A stretch of DNA of 64,000 nucleotides from Desulfovibrio aminophilus. Lineage in GTDB: Bacteria > Desulfobacterota > Desulfovibrionia > Desulfovibrionales > Desulfovibrionaceae. The translations under genes were made by a program, and so were the position numbers. Shown here in pieces: positions 1 through 7,545 of this stretch. The notes beneath the pieces are model-generated. The model was given only the letters and a program-made list of their open reading frames with translations, made no database searches and was not told the DNA's origin. Every line of letters begins with the position of its first letter. The stretch's first letter is position 1. The stretch covers positions 1 to 64,000 of the forward strand of contig NZ_JAMHGA010000032.1 in assembly GCF_023660105.1 (NCBI RefSeq), given 5' to 3'.

Positions 1-43
1 ATACTGCGATCTTAATCGTGGGAAAGTAGGTCGTCGCCAAGAC
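1..43 (+). rRNA. rrf: 5S ribosomal RNA, 3' end (partial)
   Basis: The first ~43 bases look like the 3' third of a 5S rRNA. They contain the helix IV/loop E region with the GTGGGAAAGTAGGTCG signature, and end in GCCAAGA, which would pair with the 5' end lying outside the window. An intrinsic terminator follows at once, as expected at the end of an rRNA operon. The exact 3' end is uncertain by 1-2 bases because the 5' half is missing. Confidence 0.85.
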
Positions 44-53
44 AATTTCTTCC

Positions 54-86
54 AAAAAGGCCCCTCCAAAAGAGGGGCCTTTTTGC
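54..86 (+). terminator. Intrinsic terminator of the rRNA operon
   Basis: A 10-bp stem (AAGGCCCCTC with GAGGGGCCTT) is followed by a run of T. It lies directly after the 5S rRNA end. Confidence 0.9.
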
Positions 87-152
87 TTTCCATAACCTTA
101 TCGTTGACCAGGATGACGCTTCGAAGCACACTGGCCTTGGACGGAGCCACTC

Positions 153-785
153 ATGCCGCATCTCAAGGTCATCCCCATCGATCGCGCGGACCAGACGCGC
201 CGCCGCCTCATCCTGGCAATGGGAACGGTCCTGGCCCGGGTCGGTTTCGAGGCCGCGACCGTGGATCTGGTGATCGCCGAGGCTGGGCTGAAACGCGGCG
301 ATTTCTATCGCTGCTTCACGAGCCTGCCCCGGTTGGTGGCGGCCTATGCCCACAGCGGCGCGTTCTGGCCCAACGCCGGCGACCTCATCGGCCGGGATCG
401 CGAGGAGCTGCGCCGCATGAGTCCGGATCAGCTGGTGGCGGCCTTTTTCAAGCGCACCCTCCGGCTCCTGCTGGATCGGCCGGAGAGCTTGGCGATCATG
501 GCCTGGGAGGCGCTTTCCCGCAACGACCTCAGCCGGGCCCTGGAGGGGGTGCGTGAGCGCTCCGCCCTGGAGTTTTTCGAGCTCATGGAGCAGGATCCCC
601 CCGCAGACGTGGACTTGACGGCCCTGGTGCTCTTTCTCGCCGGCGGAGTGAACTTCCTGGCCGTGCGCTCCCTGGTGACGGGTTGCGTGGGCGGGGTGGA
701 CCTCGTGTCGCCGGCGGGCTGGGCCCGCATTGAGGAAACCATCGACCTGATCGTCAGGCGGACCCTGGCCCCCGGGCCGCGCTAG
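153..785 (+). CDS. TetR/AcrR-family transcriptional regulator
   Basis: A 210-residue protein with the size and shape of a TetR-family one-component regulator. Residues ~12-58 form the HTH: a helix beginning QTRRRLILA, then the recognition segment VDLVIAEAGLKRGDFYRCF. The remaining ~150 residues are the helical ligand-binding half, which is too variable to suggest a ligand. The ATG start has a GGAG-type ribosome site about 8 bases upstream. It is followed 28 bp later by a HAD phosphatase on the same strand, so the two may be cotranscribed. No palindromic operator stands out upstream. The family call is firm; the target is unknown. Confidence 0.88.
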   Translation: MPHLKVIPIDRADQTRRRLILAMGTVLARVGFEAATVDLVIAEAGLKRGDFYRCFTSLPRLVAAYAHSGAFWPNAGDLIGRDREELRRMSPDQLVAAFFKRTLRLLLDRPESLAIMAWEALSRNDLSRALEGVRERSALEFFELMEQDPPADVDLTALVLFLAGGVNFLAVRSLVTGCVGGVDLVSPAGWARIEETIDLIVRRTLAPGPR

Positions 786-813
786 AGGCCGCCTCCCACG
801 GAGTTCTTCCATC

Positions 814-1467
814 GTGTCCTATTCCTTTGTTCTTTTTGATTTCGACGGAACGTTGTGTGACAGCGCGGAGGGCATCATCCAGGGCATGGCCCTGACCTTC
901 GAGGCCCAGGGGCGACCCCGCCCCTCGGATGCAGCCGTGCGCGGCGTCATCGGCCTGCGCATTGAGGAGTGCTTCCTGCGGCTCTGCCCGGACCTCGCGC
1001 TCGAGGACATCCCCGCCTGGATCGATATCTACCGGGAGGAGTATCTCGGCCGGGGGCATCTCCTGAACCGCCTGTTTCCCGGTGTGGAAGAGACGCTGGC
1101 CGGACTGAAGCGCCGGGGCGTGGTGGTGGGTGTGGCCAGCAACAAGGGCCAGCCGGGCCTGGAACGCGCCGTGGAGAGCCTGGGGATCGGCGGCTATTGC
1201 GACCTGCTGGCCGGGGCCCGGACGGACCTGCCGCGCAAGCCCGATCCCGGCTTCTACCGTTCCTGCATCGCGCCGTCCCTGCCCGGCGTCGCGCCGGACC
1301 AGGTGCTCATGGTCGGAGACACGACCACGGACCTGCGCTTCGCCGCCAACGTGGGCATGCCCGCCTGCTACGCGGCCTGGGGCTATGGGGACAGGGAGGA
1401 GTGCCTGGCGTTGCGTCCCCGGCACGTGAGCGAGTCCCTGGCCTCGTTGGCCGGCATCTGGAAATGA
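814..1467 (+). CDS. HAD-superfamily hydrolase, phosphoglycolate-phosphatase-like
   Basis: A 217-residue HAD phosphatase with an alpha-helical cap. Motif I is DFDGTLCDS at residues ~8-16, with the Asp nucleophile and acid/base Asp. Motif II is the Ser/Asn of VASNKG. Motif III/IV is the Lys of RKPDPGFY plus GDTTTDLRFAANVGM. Family members usually remove phosphate from small phosphorylated metabolites such as phosphoglycolate or pyrophosphate (Gph/PpaX group), but the substrate cannot be read from the sequence. The start is GTG at 814, with CGGAG about 10 bases upstream. An ATG-initiated form is not available nearby. Confidence 0.88.
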   Translation: MSYSFVLFDFDGTLCDSAEGIIQGMALTFEAQGRPRPSDAAVRGVIGLRIEECFLRLCPDLALEDIPAWIDIYREEYLGRGHLLNRLFPGVEETLAGLKRRGVVVGVASNKGQPGLERAVESLGIGGYCDLLAGARTDLPRKPDPGFYRSCIAPSLPGVAPDQVLMVGDTTTDLRFAANVGMPACYAAWGYGDREECLALRPRHVSESLASLAGIWK

Positions 1468-1495
1468 AAAAGGCCGTCCTGGAGGACGGCCTTCG
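1466..1495 (-). terminator. Intrinsic terminator downstream of the MucR-type gene
   Basis: A perfect 10-bp stem (AAGGCCGTCC with GGACGGCCTT, loop TGGA). Read on the minus strand it ends in TTTTT, so it terminates the minus-strand regulator gene ending at 1514. It sits immediately after the stop of the HAD gene and may serve both strands weakly. Confidence 0.8.
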
Positions 1496-1513
1496 AAGCG
1501 CGGCGGAACCGCG

Positions 1514-1906
1514 TTACTTCTTCTTGCCCCGCTTGGTCCAGAGCTTCATGTCCTTCATCTTCTTGCGGCGCTCGCGCTGGAGCGATTTGCAGACCAGGGG
1601 GAAGTTCTTCTTGTAGCCGAACTTCTCCCTGTACTCCGCCGGGGTCAGGTCGTGGCTGCCCAGGTGCTTCTTGGTCAGAATCTTGAAAGACTTGCCGCAG
1701 ACGCAGCAGATGATCGACTTTTCGCGCACCGACTTCTGGGGATCGCAGGCAAGGCCTTCCTCGGCCTGGGGCTCTCCACCCTCGGCGATGGCCTGAATGC
1801 CGTGCGCCAGCTTGCGGACCATGGAGGTGATCTCTTCCTCCGTCATGGTGCGGACGCTGGCCTGGGCCTTCACGATCTCCAATGCTTCCTTCAAATAATC
1901 TTCCAT
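1514..1906 (-). CDS. MucR/Ros-family C2H2 zinc-finger transcriptional regulator
   Basis: A 130-residue protein of the Ros/MucR family, bacterial DNA-binding proteins with a single prokaryotic C2H2 finger. The finger is visible as CCVC at residues ~72-75 followed by HLGSH, and is succeeded by the family hallmark LTPAEYREKFGY. The C-terminus is very basic (RRKKMKDMKLW, then KRGKKK), as expected for DNA contacts. The N-terminal ~60 residues are acidic and helical. The start at 1906 is chosen because AAGGAGA lies 8 bases upstream. A longer in-frame reading to 2089 has no ribosome site and an atypical composition. MucR-type proteins bind AT-rich DNA, and the region upstream is the most AT-rich stretch nearby. 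Confidence 0.9.
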   Translation of the reverse strand: MEDYLKEALEIVKAQASVRTMTEEEITSMVRKLAHGIQAIAEGGEPQAEEGLACDPQKSVREKSIICCVCGKSFKILTKKHLGSHDLTPAEYREKFGYKKNFPLVCKSLQRERRKKMKDMKLWTKRGKKK

Positions 1907-2280
1907 GCGTGTCTCCTTGGGTGTCGAAAGAAGAGCGTGATTTTCGCCGCATGCGCCTGTATATGGGGCATGCTCGAACCCACTTTTTCCATTTTGCATA
2001 GTTCTTTTGTTTTTACAAGTGATTTTTTCTGCAATTCCGAAGCGGAACATATGCATGAGTGTCGCAATGGATATGACGCATTGCGGCATGCCGCCAGAAT
2101 CATATCGTATGGGGGCGCGACGCTGCGGTCCCGGAGAGAGTCGGGCATGTGTCGGCCGTGGCGTCCATCTGGGCCGTTTCCGCCCGATGGCCGGCCCTTG
2201 CCCGGGAAACGGCGGCTCCGACCGAGCTTGATTCCATCTTGCCGATGCAGTAGTTGTATATTTCGCGGCAAGGAGGTTGT
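1907..2280. other. 374-bp intergenic region between divergent genes
   Basis: This gap separates the minus-strand MucR-type gene from the plus-strand gene at 2281. About 1970-2060 is rich in T-runs and A/T steps, in contrast to the GC-rich surroundings, and is a plausible binding zone for the MucR-type protein itself. From about 2100 the DNA is GC-rich and no ORF with a ribosome site is visible. I could not assign a convincing -35/-10 pair on either strand. Confidence 0.6.
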
Positions 2281-2718
2281 ATGGACGCGAACAACGACAA
2301 CATTCTGCACATGGACGGCTACCGGAAGCAGGGCGCGGCTCCGGACGGAAGCCCGGCGGAGTCCCCTGGCCGCCCGGGCCGCGATTTCGGCAAGCCCGCG
2401 TTGATTCTGGCGCTGCTGTCGCTCGTGCTCATGGTCATCTTCTTTTTTGGTCTGAGCAGCAATCTCAAGGGAATTTCCGAGGAGATGCGCCAGGTGGCCG
2501 GGATGCGCAACGAATTGGCCGCGCTTCAGGACCAGATGGTCCAGGTGCGGAGCCAGCCCACCGAAGGCTCGCGCAAGCTGCTGGTCAACGCCATGATCGA
2601 GGACATGGCCCAGAAGGCGGCCTTTCTCGGCGGCATGATCCAGGACGAGGAGCAGGCCCGGCGCATGGCCCAGGTGCAGGAATCCCTTCGCCAGATCCAG
2701 CTCGAACTGTCCCGTTGA
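2281..2718 (+). CDS. Small single-pass membrane protein with cytoplasmic or periplasmic coiled coil
   Basis: A 145-residue protein I do not recognise as a named family. After ~38 polar residues rich in Gly, Pro and Ser there is one clear membrane segment (ALILALLSLVLMVIFFFGL, residues ~41-59). A long charged helix with heptad-like spacing follows (ISEEMRQVAGMRNELAALQDQ onward) and ends in amphipathic helices. The start at 2281 follows a strong AAGGAGGTTGT ribosome site; the in-frame ATG at 2254 has none. It is probably a monocistronic gene, since a terminator follows it. A structural or scaffold role is possible, but no function can be assigned. Confidence 0.8.
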   Translation: MDANNDNILHMDGYRKQGAAPDGSPAESPGRPGRDFGKPALILALLSLVLMVIFFFGLSSNLKGISEEMRQVAGMRNELAALQDQMVQVRSQPTEGSRKLLVNAMIEDMAQKAAFLGGMIQDEEQARRMAQVQESLRQIQLELSR

Positions 2719-2744
2719 GTTCACTTCCCGTTGTCGGGATTCGG

Positions 2745-2772
2745 GGGACGCGCACCGCGTCCCTCTTTTTTT
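2745..2772 (+). terminator. Intrinsic terminator
   Basis: Stem GGGACGCG with CGCGTCCC around a short CAC loop, followed by CTC and seven T. It ends the transcript of the membrane protein gene. Confidence 0.85.
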
Positions 2773-2802
2773 GTCCAATGCCATGCAATAACACGGCAGG
2801 CA

Positions 2803-2829
2803 TTGACACGCCTGCATGGATCGCATAAT
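2803..2829 (+). promoter_or_regulatory. Sigma70-type promoter for the MerR-type gene
   Basis: TTGACA at 2803-2808 and CATAAT at 2824-2829 are separated by 15 bp (16 bp if the -10 is read one base on). Transcription would begin about 2836-2838, immediately before the GTG start at 2839, implying a leaderless or nearly leaderless message. Confidence 0.6.
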
Positions 2830-2838
2830 TGAACAGTT

Positions 2839-3750
2839 GTGAACAACATTGATCAACATGTTCCCGAAGCCGGGCCCGCCACTTTCATCAGCCTGCGCGA
2901 AGTGGGCCGCAGGCTCGGCATTCCGCCATCCACCATCGTCTATTACAAGGATCGCTTCAGCCGGTTCATCCCGTCCGCCGGGGGGCCGGGGCGGAGGCGG
3001 CGCTACCCGTCGGAGTCCCTGGAACTGTTCAGGAGGATACGCGAGATGTTCGAGAACAACTGGTCCGTCGAGCAGATCGAGCGGGAGCTGGCCGCCTGTC
3101 GCGGCGAGGTTCTGGATGCCGGAGCGCCGGAGGCCGGAGACGCGGCCGGAGAGGGGAGCGCCCGGATCGCGGCGCTGCTGACCAAGATGTCCGACGTGCT
3201 GGAGAACCAGACCCTGTTCCGGGGCGAGATCCGTTCGCTGCGTGACGAGGTCGCGTCGCTGCGGCGCGAGCGCGACGAGGCCGAGGCGCGCCAGCGGGAG
3301 CGGGTGGCGGAACTGGAGCGCGAGATCGGCAGGCTGCGGCTGCTGGTGGGCGCTCGGGAGCGGACCGCCCTGGATTTTCCGCCCTCGGACTATCTGGGGC
3401 TGCCGCTGGTGATCCGTACGGGGCAGGGCGAGTTCCTCGGGGTTCTGGGCCGCAACAGCCGGGCCTTCGGGCTCAATGATTTCGTGGCCCTGCTGGAGCG
3501 CCACACGGCCCGGGGCGAGGCCGTGGACATGCGCTGGCGGCGGGAGGGAAGTTCGGGCTGGAGCCTGGAGGTGGCCGCCGGCGGCGAGGCCGACGAGTCC
3601 CGGCGCATCGCGCTGTCCACTGTCCGCACCGTGACCCCCAATGGCAACGAGGTCGTGCGGGTGCTCCGGCTCTCGATCAACGGGCAGGACGCGCCGGACT
3701 CCCTGTTGCTGAGTCTTTTCCGGCAAATCCGGGAGAGCTTCGAGGGGTAA
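2839..3750 (+). CDS. MerR-type HTH protein with coiled-coil and C-terminal effector region
   Basis: A 303-residue protein. Residues ~16-80 form a MerR-like winged HTH (ISLREVGRRLGIPPSTIVYYKDRF, then a basic wing GRRRRYPSESLELFRRI). About 100-170 is a charged coiled coil typical of MerR dimerisation helices. The last ~130 residues are a mixed alpha/beta region I cannot place. There is no Cys pattern of metal-responsive MerR proteins. The start is GTG; a stop codon lies three codons upstream in frame and the next in-frame Met is far inside the HTH. No Shine-Dalgarno is present. An imperfect inverted repeat around TTGATCAA (2841-2863) overlaps the start and could be an autoregulatory site. Confidence 0.8.
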   Translation: MNNIDQHVPEAGPATFISLREVGRRLGIPPSTIVYYKDRFSRFIPSAGGPGRRRRYPSESLELFRRIREMFENNWSVEQIERELAACRGEVLDAGAPEAGDAAGEGSARIAALLTKMSDVLENQTLFRGEIRSLRDEVASLRRERDEAEARQRERVAELEREIGRLRLLVGARERTALDFPPSDYLGLPLVIRTGQGEFLGVLGRNSRAFGLNDFVALLERHTARGEAVDMRWRREGSSGWSLEVAAGGEADESRRIALSTVRTVTPNGNEVVRVLRLSINGQDAPDSLLLSLFRQIRESFEG

Positions 3751-3769
3751 AAAATCATGTTTTTTTACC
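3746..3769 (+). terminator. AT-rich hairpin overlapping the stop codon of the MerR-type gene
   Basis: GGTAAAAAA and TTTTTTACC form a perfect inverted repeat around TCATG(T), and the stop codon TAA lies inside the left arm. The stem is A-T based rather than GC-rich. It is either a weak terminator or an operator for the gene that follows. Confidence 0.4.
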
Positions 3770-3791
3770 GCGATTCTGTCTAGAAAAATTC

Positions 3792-3820
3792 TTGATTGAA
3801 CCTTGCTTTTTTGATTATAT
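3792..3820 (+). promoter_or_regulatory. Sigma70-type promoter for the 3842 gene
   Basis: TTGATT at 3792-3797 and TTATAT at 3815-3820 have a 17-bp spacer in an AT-rich stretch. The expected transcription start (~3827) leaves only a very short leader before the ATG at 3842. Confidence 0.55.
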
Positions 3821-3841
3821 GACCAGGAGTCTCATGGTAAC

Positions 3842-4285
3842 ATGGGGGTGGGTATTATGCCGCAGGTTGCTGCCCGGATCTCGCAGGATCATGAAAAGTG
3901 GCTCAAGGACTATTTCAAGACCAAAAGCGCCGGGGCTGAATTCATCCTGCCCTGGGCCGTGGACATCTTCTTCAAGTCCATCCGGGGCGTGTCCTCCGAT
4001 TTCTCGGTGGCCGAACTGAAGACCATCCTCGAGGCCCACCGCGACGTGAAGCTCCTGCCCAACCAGTCCAAGCAGGCCTATCTCCTTCTGCGCGTGGAGG
4101 AGGCCTGCCAGGAGCACAACGTGCACATCCAGCACGGCGCCAGCAAGAACAACCTGGAAGTGAAGCTGCGCCGCCTCACCGACCTCCAGGCCACGGCCCT
4201 GATGATCTGGGCCACGGCCTACTGGACGAGCAAGGTCTGGAACGGCGTTTCCGTGGAAGACTACGTCAAGTTGTCCATCGCCTGA
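3842..4285 (+). CDS. Conserved-looking protein of unknown function
   Basis: A 147-residue soluble protein with no signal peptide, membrane segment, Cys cluster or nucleotide-binding motif. The composition is mostly helical with several aromatic residues (WLKDYF, LPWAVDIFFKSI, LMIWATAYWTSKVW). It has its own promoter and is flanked by unrelated genes, so context says little. The ATG at 3842 is 12 bases after AGGAG (3825-3829). A second in-frame ATG at 3857 would shorten it by five residues. Codon usage is like that of the neighbours, so it is very likely a real gene. I do not recognise the family. Confidence 0.75.
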   Translation: MGVGIMPQVAARISQDHEKWLKDYFKTKSAGAEFILPWAVDIFFKSIRGVSSDFSVAELKTILEAHRDVKLLPNQSKQAYLLLRVEEACQEHNVHIQHGASKNNLEVKLRRLTDLQATALMIWATAYWTSKVWNGVSVEDYVKLSIA

Positions 4286-4335
4286 GCCTCCCGCCCCATC
4301 TCCTGTCCCGGTTCCCTGTCCGGGCGGCGGCGCGG

Positions 4336-4364
4336 TTGACCGCGCCGGACCGCGCGGCTATGGT
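4336..4364 (+). promoter_or_regulatory. Sigma70-type promoter for the thiD-thiN gene
   Basis: TTGACC at 4336-4341 and TATGGT at 4359-4364 with a 17-bp spacer. The leader to the ATG at 4401 is ~30 nt, too short for a TPP riboswitch. Confidence 0.65.
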
Positions 4365-4400
4365 TTCCCACCCCGTTCACGGGGCTCCGTGGAGCGCAGC

Positions 4401-5765
4401 ATGCACCTCGTACCCAGCATCCTGACCATCGCCGGTTCCGATTCCGGCGGCGGCGCGGGCATCCAGGCCGACCTGAAGACCATCACCGTGCTCGGCGGCT
4501 ACGGCCTGTCGGTGATCACCGCCCTTACGGCCCAGAACACGCGGACCGTGGCCGGCATCGAGGCCCCCAGCCCGGAGTTCGTGGCCCTGCAGCTGAAGAC
4601 CGTGCTCACGGACATTCCCGTGGCCGCGGCCAAGACCGGCATGCTCTTTTCCGCTCCCATCATCCGGGCCGCGGCCCCGTTCCTGGCGCGCAAGAATTTT
4701 CCCCTGGTGGTGGATCCGGTGTGCGTGGCCCAGTCCGGGGCCAAGCTCCTGGAGGACGACGCGGTGGACGCCATGCTGGAGCGCATCTTTCCCGTGGCGG
4801 ACCTGCTTACTCCGAACATCCCCGAGGCCGAGCTGTTCACCGGCATGGCCATCCGGGGCCCGGAGGACATCTGCCGGGCCGCCGAAAAGCTCCTGGAGAT
4901 GGGCCCCAAGGCCGTGCTGGTCAAGGGCGGGCACCTGGAATCCCTGGCCGCCACTGACTGGTACGCCGCGCCGGATCAGAAGCCCCTGCCGCTCATCCAG
5001 CCGCGCGTGAACACCCCGAGCCTGCACGGAACCGGCTGCACCCTCTCGGCCGCCATCGCCACGGGCCTGGGCCAGGGGCTGGACATGCTTTCCGCCGTCC
5101 GCGCGGCCCAGCGCTACCTCAACCTCGGCCTGCGCAGCGCCTTTCCCCTGGGGGGCGGGGCCGGGCCGGTGAACCACCTGGCGCCGCTGTTCAAGGAGCG
5201 CGCCCGCCGGGGCGTGCTGGACAGCCTGGCCCAGGCCGTGCCGCGCCTGAGCGCCTTGCCGGGGCTGGCCCGTCTGGTGCCCGATTCGGGCATGAACCTG
5301 GCCCTGGCCGTGCCCCATGCCGACGCGGTGGACGAGGTGGCGGCCTATTCCGGACGCATCGCGGCCACCCGCCGGGGTGAGATTCTCGTCGCGGGCTGCC
5401 CGGAGTTCGGCGCGGCCCCGAATCTGGCCCAGGTGCTCCTGGCCGCCCGACGGCACAACCCCGAGGCGGCCTGCGCCTTGACCCTGCGCCTGGACGACGC
5501 CGTGGCCGCCGCCCTGGAGCGGTCCGGGCTGGTTGCGGCCTGGTTCGACCGGGCCGAGGAGCCCGGCTACCTCAAGGGCCGCGAGGGCAGCGTCCTGGAG
5601 TGGGGCACCTACGAGGCCCTGGCCCGGCACCCCGAGCCCGGGGCCGTGGACGCGGTCTGCGACCGGGGCGAGGTGGGCAAGGAGCCCCAGGCCCGGCTCC
5701 TGGCCGGGGACGTGGAGGACTTGTTGCGCAAGCTCGGGCCGCTGCTCGCTGAACTGGGCGGCTGA
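4401..5765 (+). CDS. thiD: Bifunctional HMP(-phosphate) kinase / ThiN-type thiamine phosphate synthase fusion
   Basis: A 454-residue two-domain protein of thiamine biosynthesis. Residues ~1-258 are a ThiD kinase: [17 protein letters not shown] near the N-terminus, VKGGH, and the anion-hole motif [12 protein letters not shown]; it phosphorylates HMP and HMP-P. Residues ~270-450 match ThiN, the non-ThiE thiamine phosphate synthase known from archaea and some bacteria: [42 protein letters not shown]. In the ThiN enzymes I recall, the FGAS-x-H motif carries a functional His; here that position reads Asn. The start at 4401 is preferred over GTG 4389 because GGAG lies six bases before it. ThiE and the thiazole branch are not in the window. 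Confidence 0.9.
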   Translation: MHLVPSILTIAGSDSGGGAGIQADLKTITVLGGYGLSVITALTAQNTRTVAGIEAPSPEFVALQLKTVLTDIPVAAAKTGMLFSAPIIRAAAPFLARKNFPLVVDPVCVAQSGAKLLEDDAVDAMLERIFPVADLLTPNIPEAELFTGMAIRGPEDICRAAEKLLEMGPKAVLVKGGHLESLAATDWYAAPDQKPLPLIQPRVNTPSLHGTGCTLSAAIATGLGQGLDMLSAVRAAQRYLNLGLRSAFPLGGGAGPVNHLAPLFKERARRGVLDSLAQAVPRLSALPGLARLVPDSGMNLALAVPHADAVDEVAAYSGRIAATRRGEILVAGCPEFGAAPNLAQVLLAARRHNPEAACALTLRLDDAVAAALERSGLVAAWFDRAEEPGYLKGREGSVLEWGTYEALARHPEPGAVDAVCDRGEVGKEPQARLLAGDVEDLLRKLGPLLAELGG

Positions 5766-5799
5766 ATTTCAAGCCGTTGACGTTGGAATCCGGTCCTGG

Positions 5800-5829
5800 T
5801 TGACAGCCGAAAACGCCCTGTCGTAATGT
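5800..5829 (+). promoter_or_regulatory. Sigma70-type promoter for tRNA-Leu
   Basis: TTGACA at 5800-5805 and TAATGT at 5824-5829 with an 18-bp spacer, ending 12 bp before the tRNA. Confidence 0.75.
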
Positions 5830-5841
5830 TTCGAGCTTTTG

Positions 5842-5925
5842 GCGAGAGTGGCGGAATTGGTAGACGCACTGGACTTAGGATCCAGCGGCCTGGCCGTGGG
5901 AGTTCGAGTCTCCCCTCTCGCACCA
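5842..5925 (+). tRNA. tRNA-Leu (anticodon UAG)
   Basis: A class II tRNA with acceptor stem GCGAGAG/CTCTCGC and an encoded ACCA tail. The D-loop contains GG. The anticodon stem CTGGA/TCCAG encloses loop CTTAGGA with anticodon TAG at 5876-5878. There is a long variable arm, and a T-arm with TTCGAGTC. It reads CUA and other CUN leucine codons. It stands 61 bp upstream of tig and probably shares its transcript, since I see no terminator between them. Confidence 0.97.
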
Positions 5926-5986
5926 CAGATGGGAAAAAAACAGCCGGCCGCGTCGCGGCGCTTCACCTGGAGGAGGACAAGAGGTT

Positions 5987-7351
5987 ATGCAGTACGATGT
6001 TCAGGACGTTTCCCCGGTCGAACGGAAGATCACGGTCACGGTTCCGGCCGAGGAAGCCAACGCGGCCATTCTCGCCACCATCGCCCTCTACAAGACCAAG
6101 TATGACGTGAAGGGCTTCCGCAAGGGCAAGGCCCCGGCCACGGTCATCGAGGGCAAGTTCCGCGGCCAGATCTACAACGAGGCCACGACCGACCTCATCA
6201 ACTACCACATCAACGACATCCTCAATCAGCTCAAGCTGACGCCCATGTCCCGCATCAACGTGGACGCCGGCCTGCTCGCCCGCGACGAGGAGTTCACCTA
6301 CACCCTGGGCTTCGAGATCGCGCCCCAGTTCGACCTGCCCACCTACATCGGGCTGGACGTGGACGAGGAGCGCGTGGAGGTCAAGGACGAGGACGTGACC
6401 GAGGTCGAGCGCCGCATCCTGGACAACCAGGCCAAGCCCAAGGTCGTCTCGGACGTGCGCGAGCCCAAGGACGGCGAGATCGTCACCGTGAGCTTCGGCG
6501 CCTACCGCGACGGCGAGGTGGTCTCCGGGATCAAGGCCGAGAATTTCGAGCTGACCCTGGGCGAGGGCCAGGCCCTGCCCGAGTTCGAGGAGCTCATCAA
6601 GACCCTGACCACCGGCCAGGGCGGCGAGAAGGACATCACCTTCCCGGCGGACTTCATCAACACCGAGCTGGCGGGCCAGACCGTGACCATGAAGGTCACC
6701 CTGCACGCGGTGAAGGTCAAGGAACTGCCCGAGATGGGCGACGACGTGGCCAAGAAGGCCGGGTTCGAGAGCGTCGAGAAGATGCGCGAGGCCATCCGCC
6801 AGTCCTACCAGGAGAGCCGCAAGCAGCTGCACAAGTCCGCCGCCCAGAAGAAGCTCCTGGACGGCCTGGTCAAGCCCCTGGACTTCCCCCTGCCGCCGTC
6901 CCTGGTGGAGGACCGCATCGACCGCCTGGTCAAGGATATGGAGTACCGCCTGGACCGCAAGGGCAAGAACCTGATGAGCCTGGGCAAGACCGTGGAGCAG
7001 CTGCGCGAGGAGTTCCGCGCCGAGGCCGTGGAGAGTTCCCGCGCCGAGCTGCTGCTCCTGGCCGTGGCCGACAAGGAAGGCCTCTCGGTGAGCCCGCAGG
7101 AGATGGACGCCGCGCTCAACCGTCTGGCCATGCAGACCCGCCAGGACTTCCTGGACCTCAAGCGCTACTACGAGGAGAACAACCTCGTGGTGGCCCTCAA
7201 GGACCGCCTGCTCATGGACAAGGCCATGGAGTTCATCTACTCCAAGGCCCAGATCCGCGAGATCGAGCCCGCCGCGGCCGAGGCCGCCGACGAGTCCGAG
7301 GCCAAGCCCAAGAAGCGCGCCGCCAAGAAGGCCGCCCCCAAGGCCGAGTAG
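5987..7351 (+). CDS. tig: Trigger factor, ribosome-associated chaperone and peptidyl-prolyl isomerase
   Basis: A 454-residue protein, standard length for trigger factor. The N-terminal ribosome-binding domain has the signature GFRKGKAP at residues ~39-46, which docks on ribosomal protein L23. The middle FKBP-type PPIase domain is at ~150-240 ([18 protein letters not shown] onward). The C-terminal helical chaperone arms follow. The last ~30 residues are an Ala/Lys/Glu-rich tail ([13 protein letters not shown]) typical of high-GC lineages. The ribosome site is GGAGGAGGACAAGAGG. It heads the tig-clpP-clpX-lon proteostasis block but is cut off from clpP by a strong terminator. Confidence 0.98.
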   Translation: MQYDVQDVSPVERKITVTVPAEEANAAILATIALYKTKYDVKGFRKGKAPATVIEGKFRGQIYNEATTDLINYHINDILNQLKLTPMSRINVDAGLLARDEEFTYTLGFEIAPQFDLPTYIGLDVDEERVEVKDEDVTEVERRILDNQAKPKVVSDVREPKDGEIVTVSFGAYRDGEVVSGIKAENFELTLGEGQALPEFEELIKTLTTGQGGEKDITFPADFINTELAGQTVTMKVTLHAVKVKELPEMGDDVAKKAGFESVEKMREAIRQSYQESRKQLHKSAAQKKLLDGLVKPLDFPLPPSLVEDRIDRLVKDMEYRLDRKGKNLMSLGKTVEQLREEFRAEAVESSRAELLLLAVADKEGLSVSPQEMDAALNRLAMQTRQDFLDLKRYYEENNLVVALKDRLLMDKAMEFIYSKAQIREIEPAAAEAADESEAKPKKRAAKKAAPKAE

Positions 7352-7366
7352 CGGCCGAGACGATTC

Positions 7367-7404
7367 CGGCGGCCGGATCGCGAGGTCCGGCCGCCGTTCA
7401 TTTT
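7367..7404 (+). terminator. Intrinsic terminator after tig
   Basis: A perfect 11-bp GC stem (CGGCGGCCGGA with TCCGGCCGCCG) and 8-nt loop, followed by TTCATTTTA. Confidence 0.85.
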
Positions 7405-7426
7405 ACGCGCACCGCGCCTCCGGGCC

Positions 7427-7455
7427 TTGCGCCCGCTGTCCCGAGGTCTTATCAT
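7427..7455 (+). promoter_or_regulatory. Sigma70-type promoter for clpP-clpX
   Basis: TTGCGC (7427-7432) and TATCAT (7450-7455, 5 of 6 consensus) with a 17-bp spacer, lying after the tig terminator. No clear sigma32-type heat-shock element was seen. Confidence 0.45.
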
Positions 7456-7545
7456 GGAGTCCACGCGGCCGCGTCCGGGCTCAAGTTCCCCGGCGTTTCC
7501 GCCGATGTGCCGGATGTAGGCCCCGCGTCACCCCAAGGAGAACAC

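Noticed and set aside
4286-4400. Possible TPP riboswitch upstream of the thiD-thiN gene
   Set aside because: The gap has no THI-box conserved segments, and the predicted leader is only about 30 nt.
5926-5986. Second tRNA or terminator between tRNA-Leu and tig
   Set aside because: Only an A-run and a GC-rich ribosome-site region; no cloverleaf and no stem followed by T.
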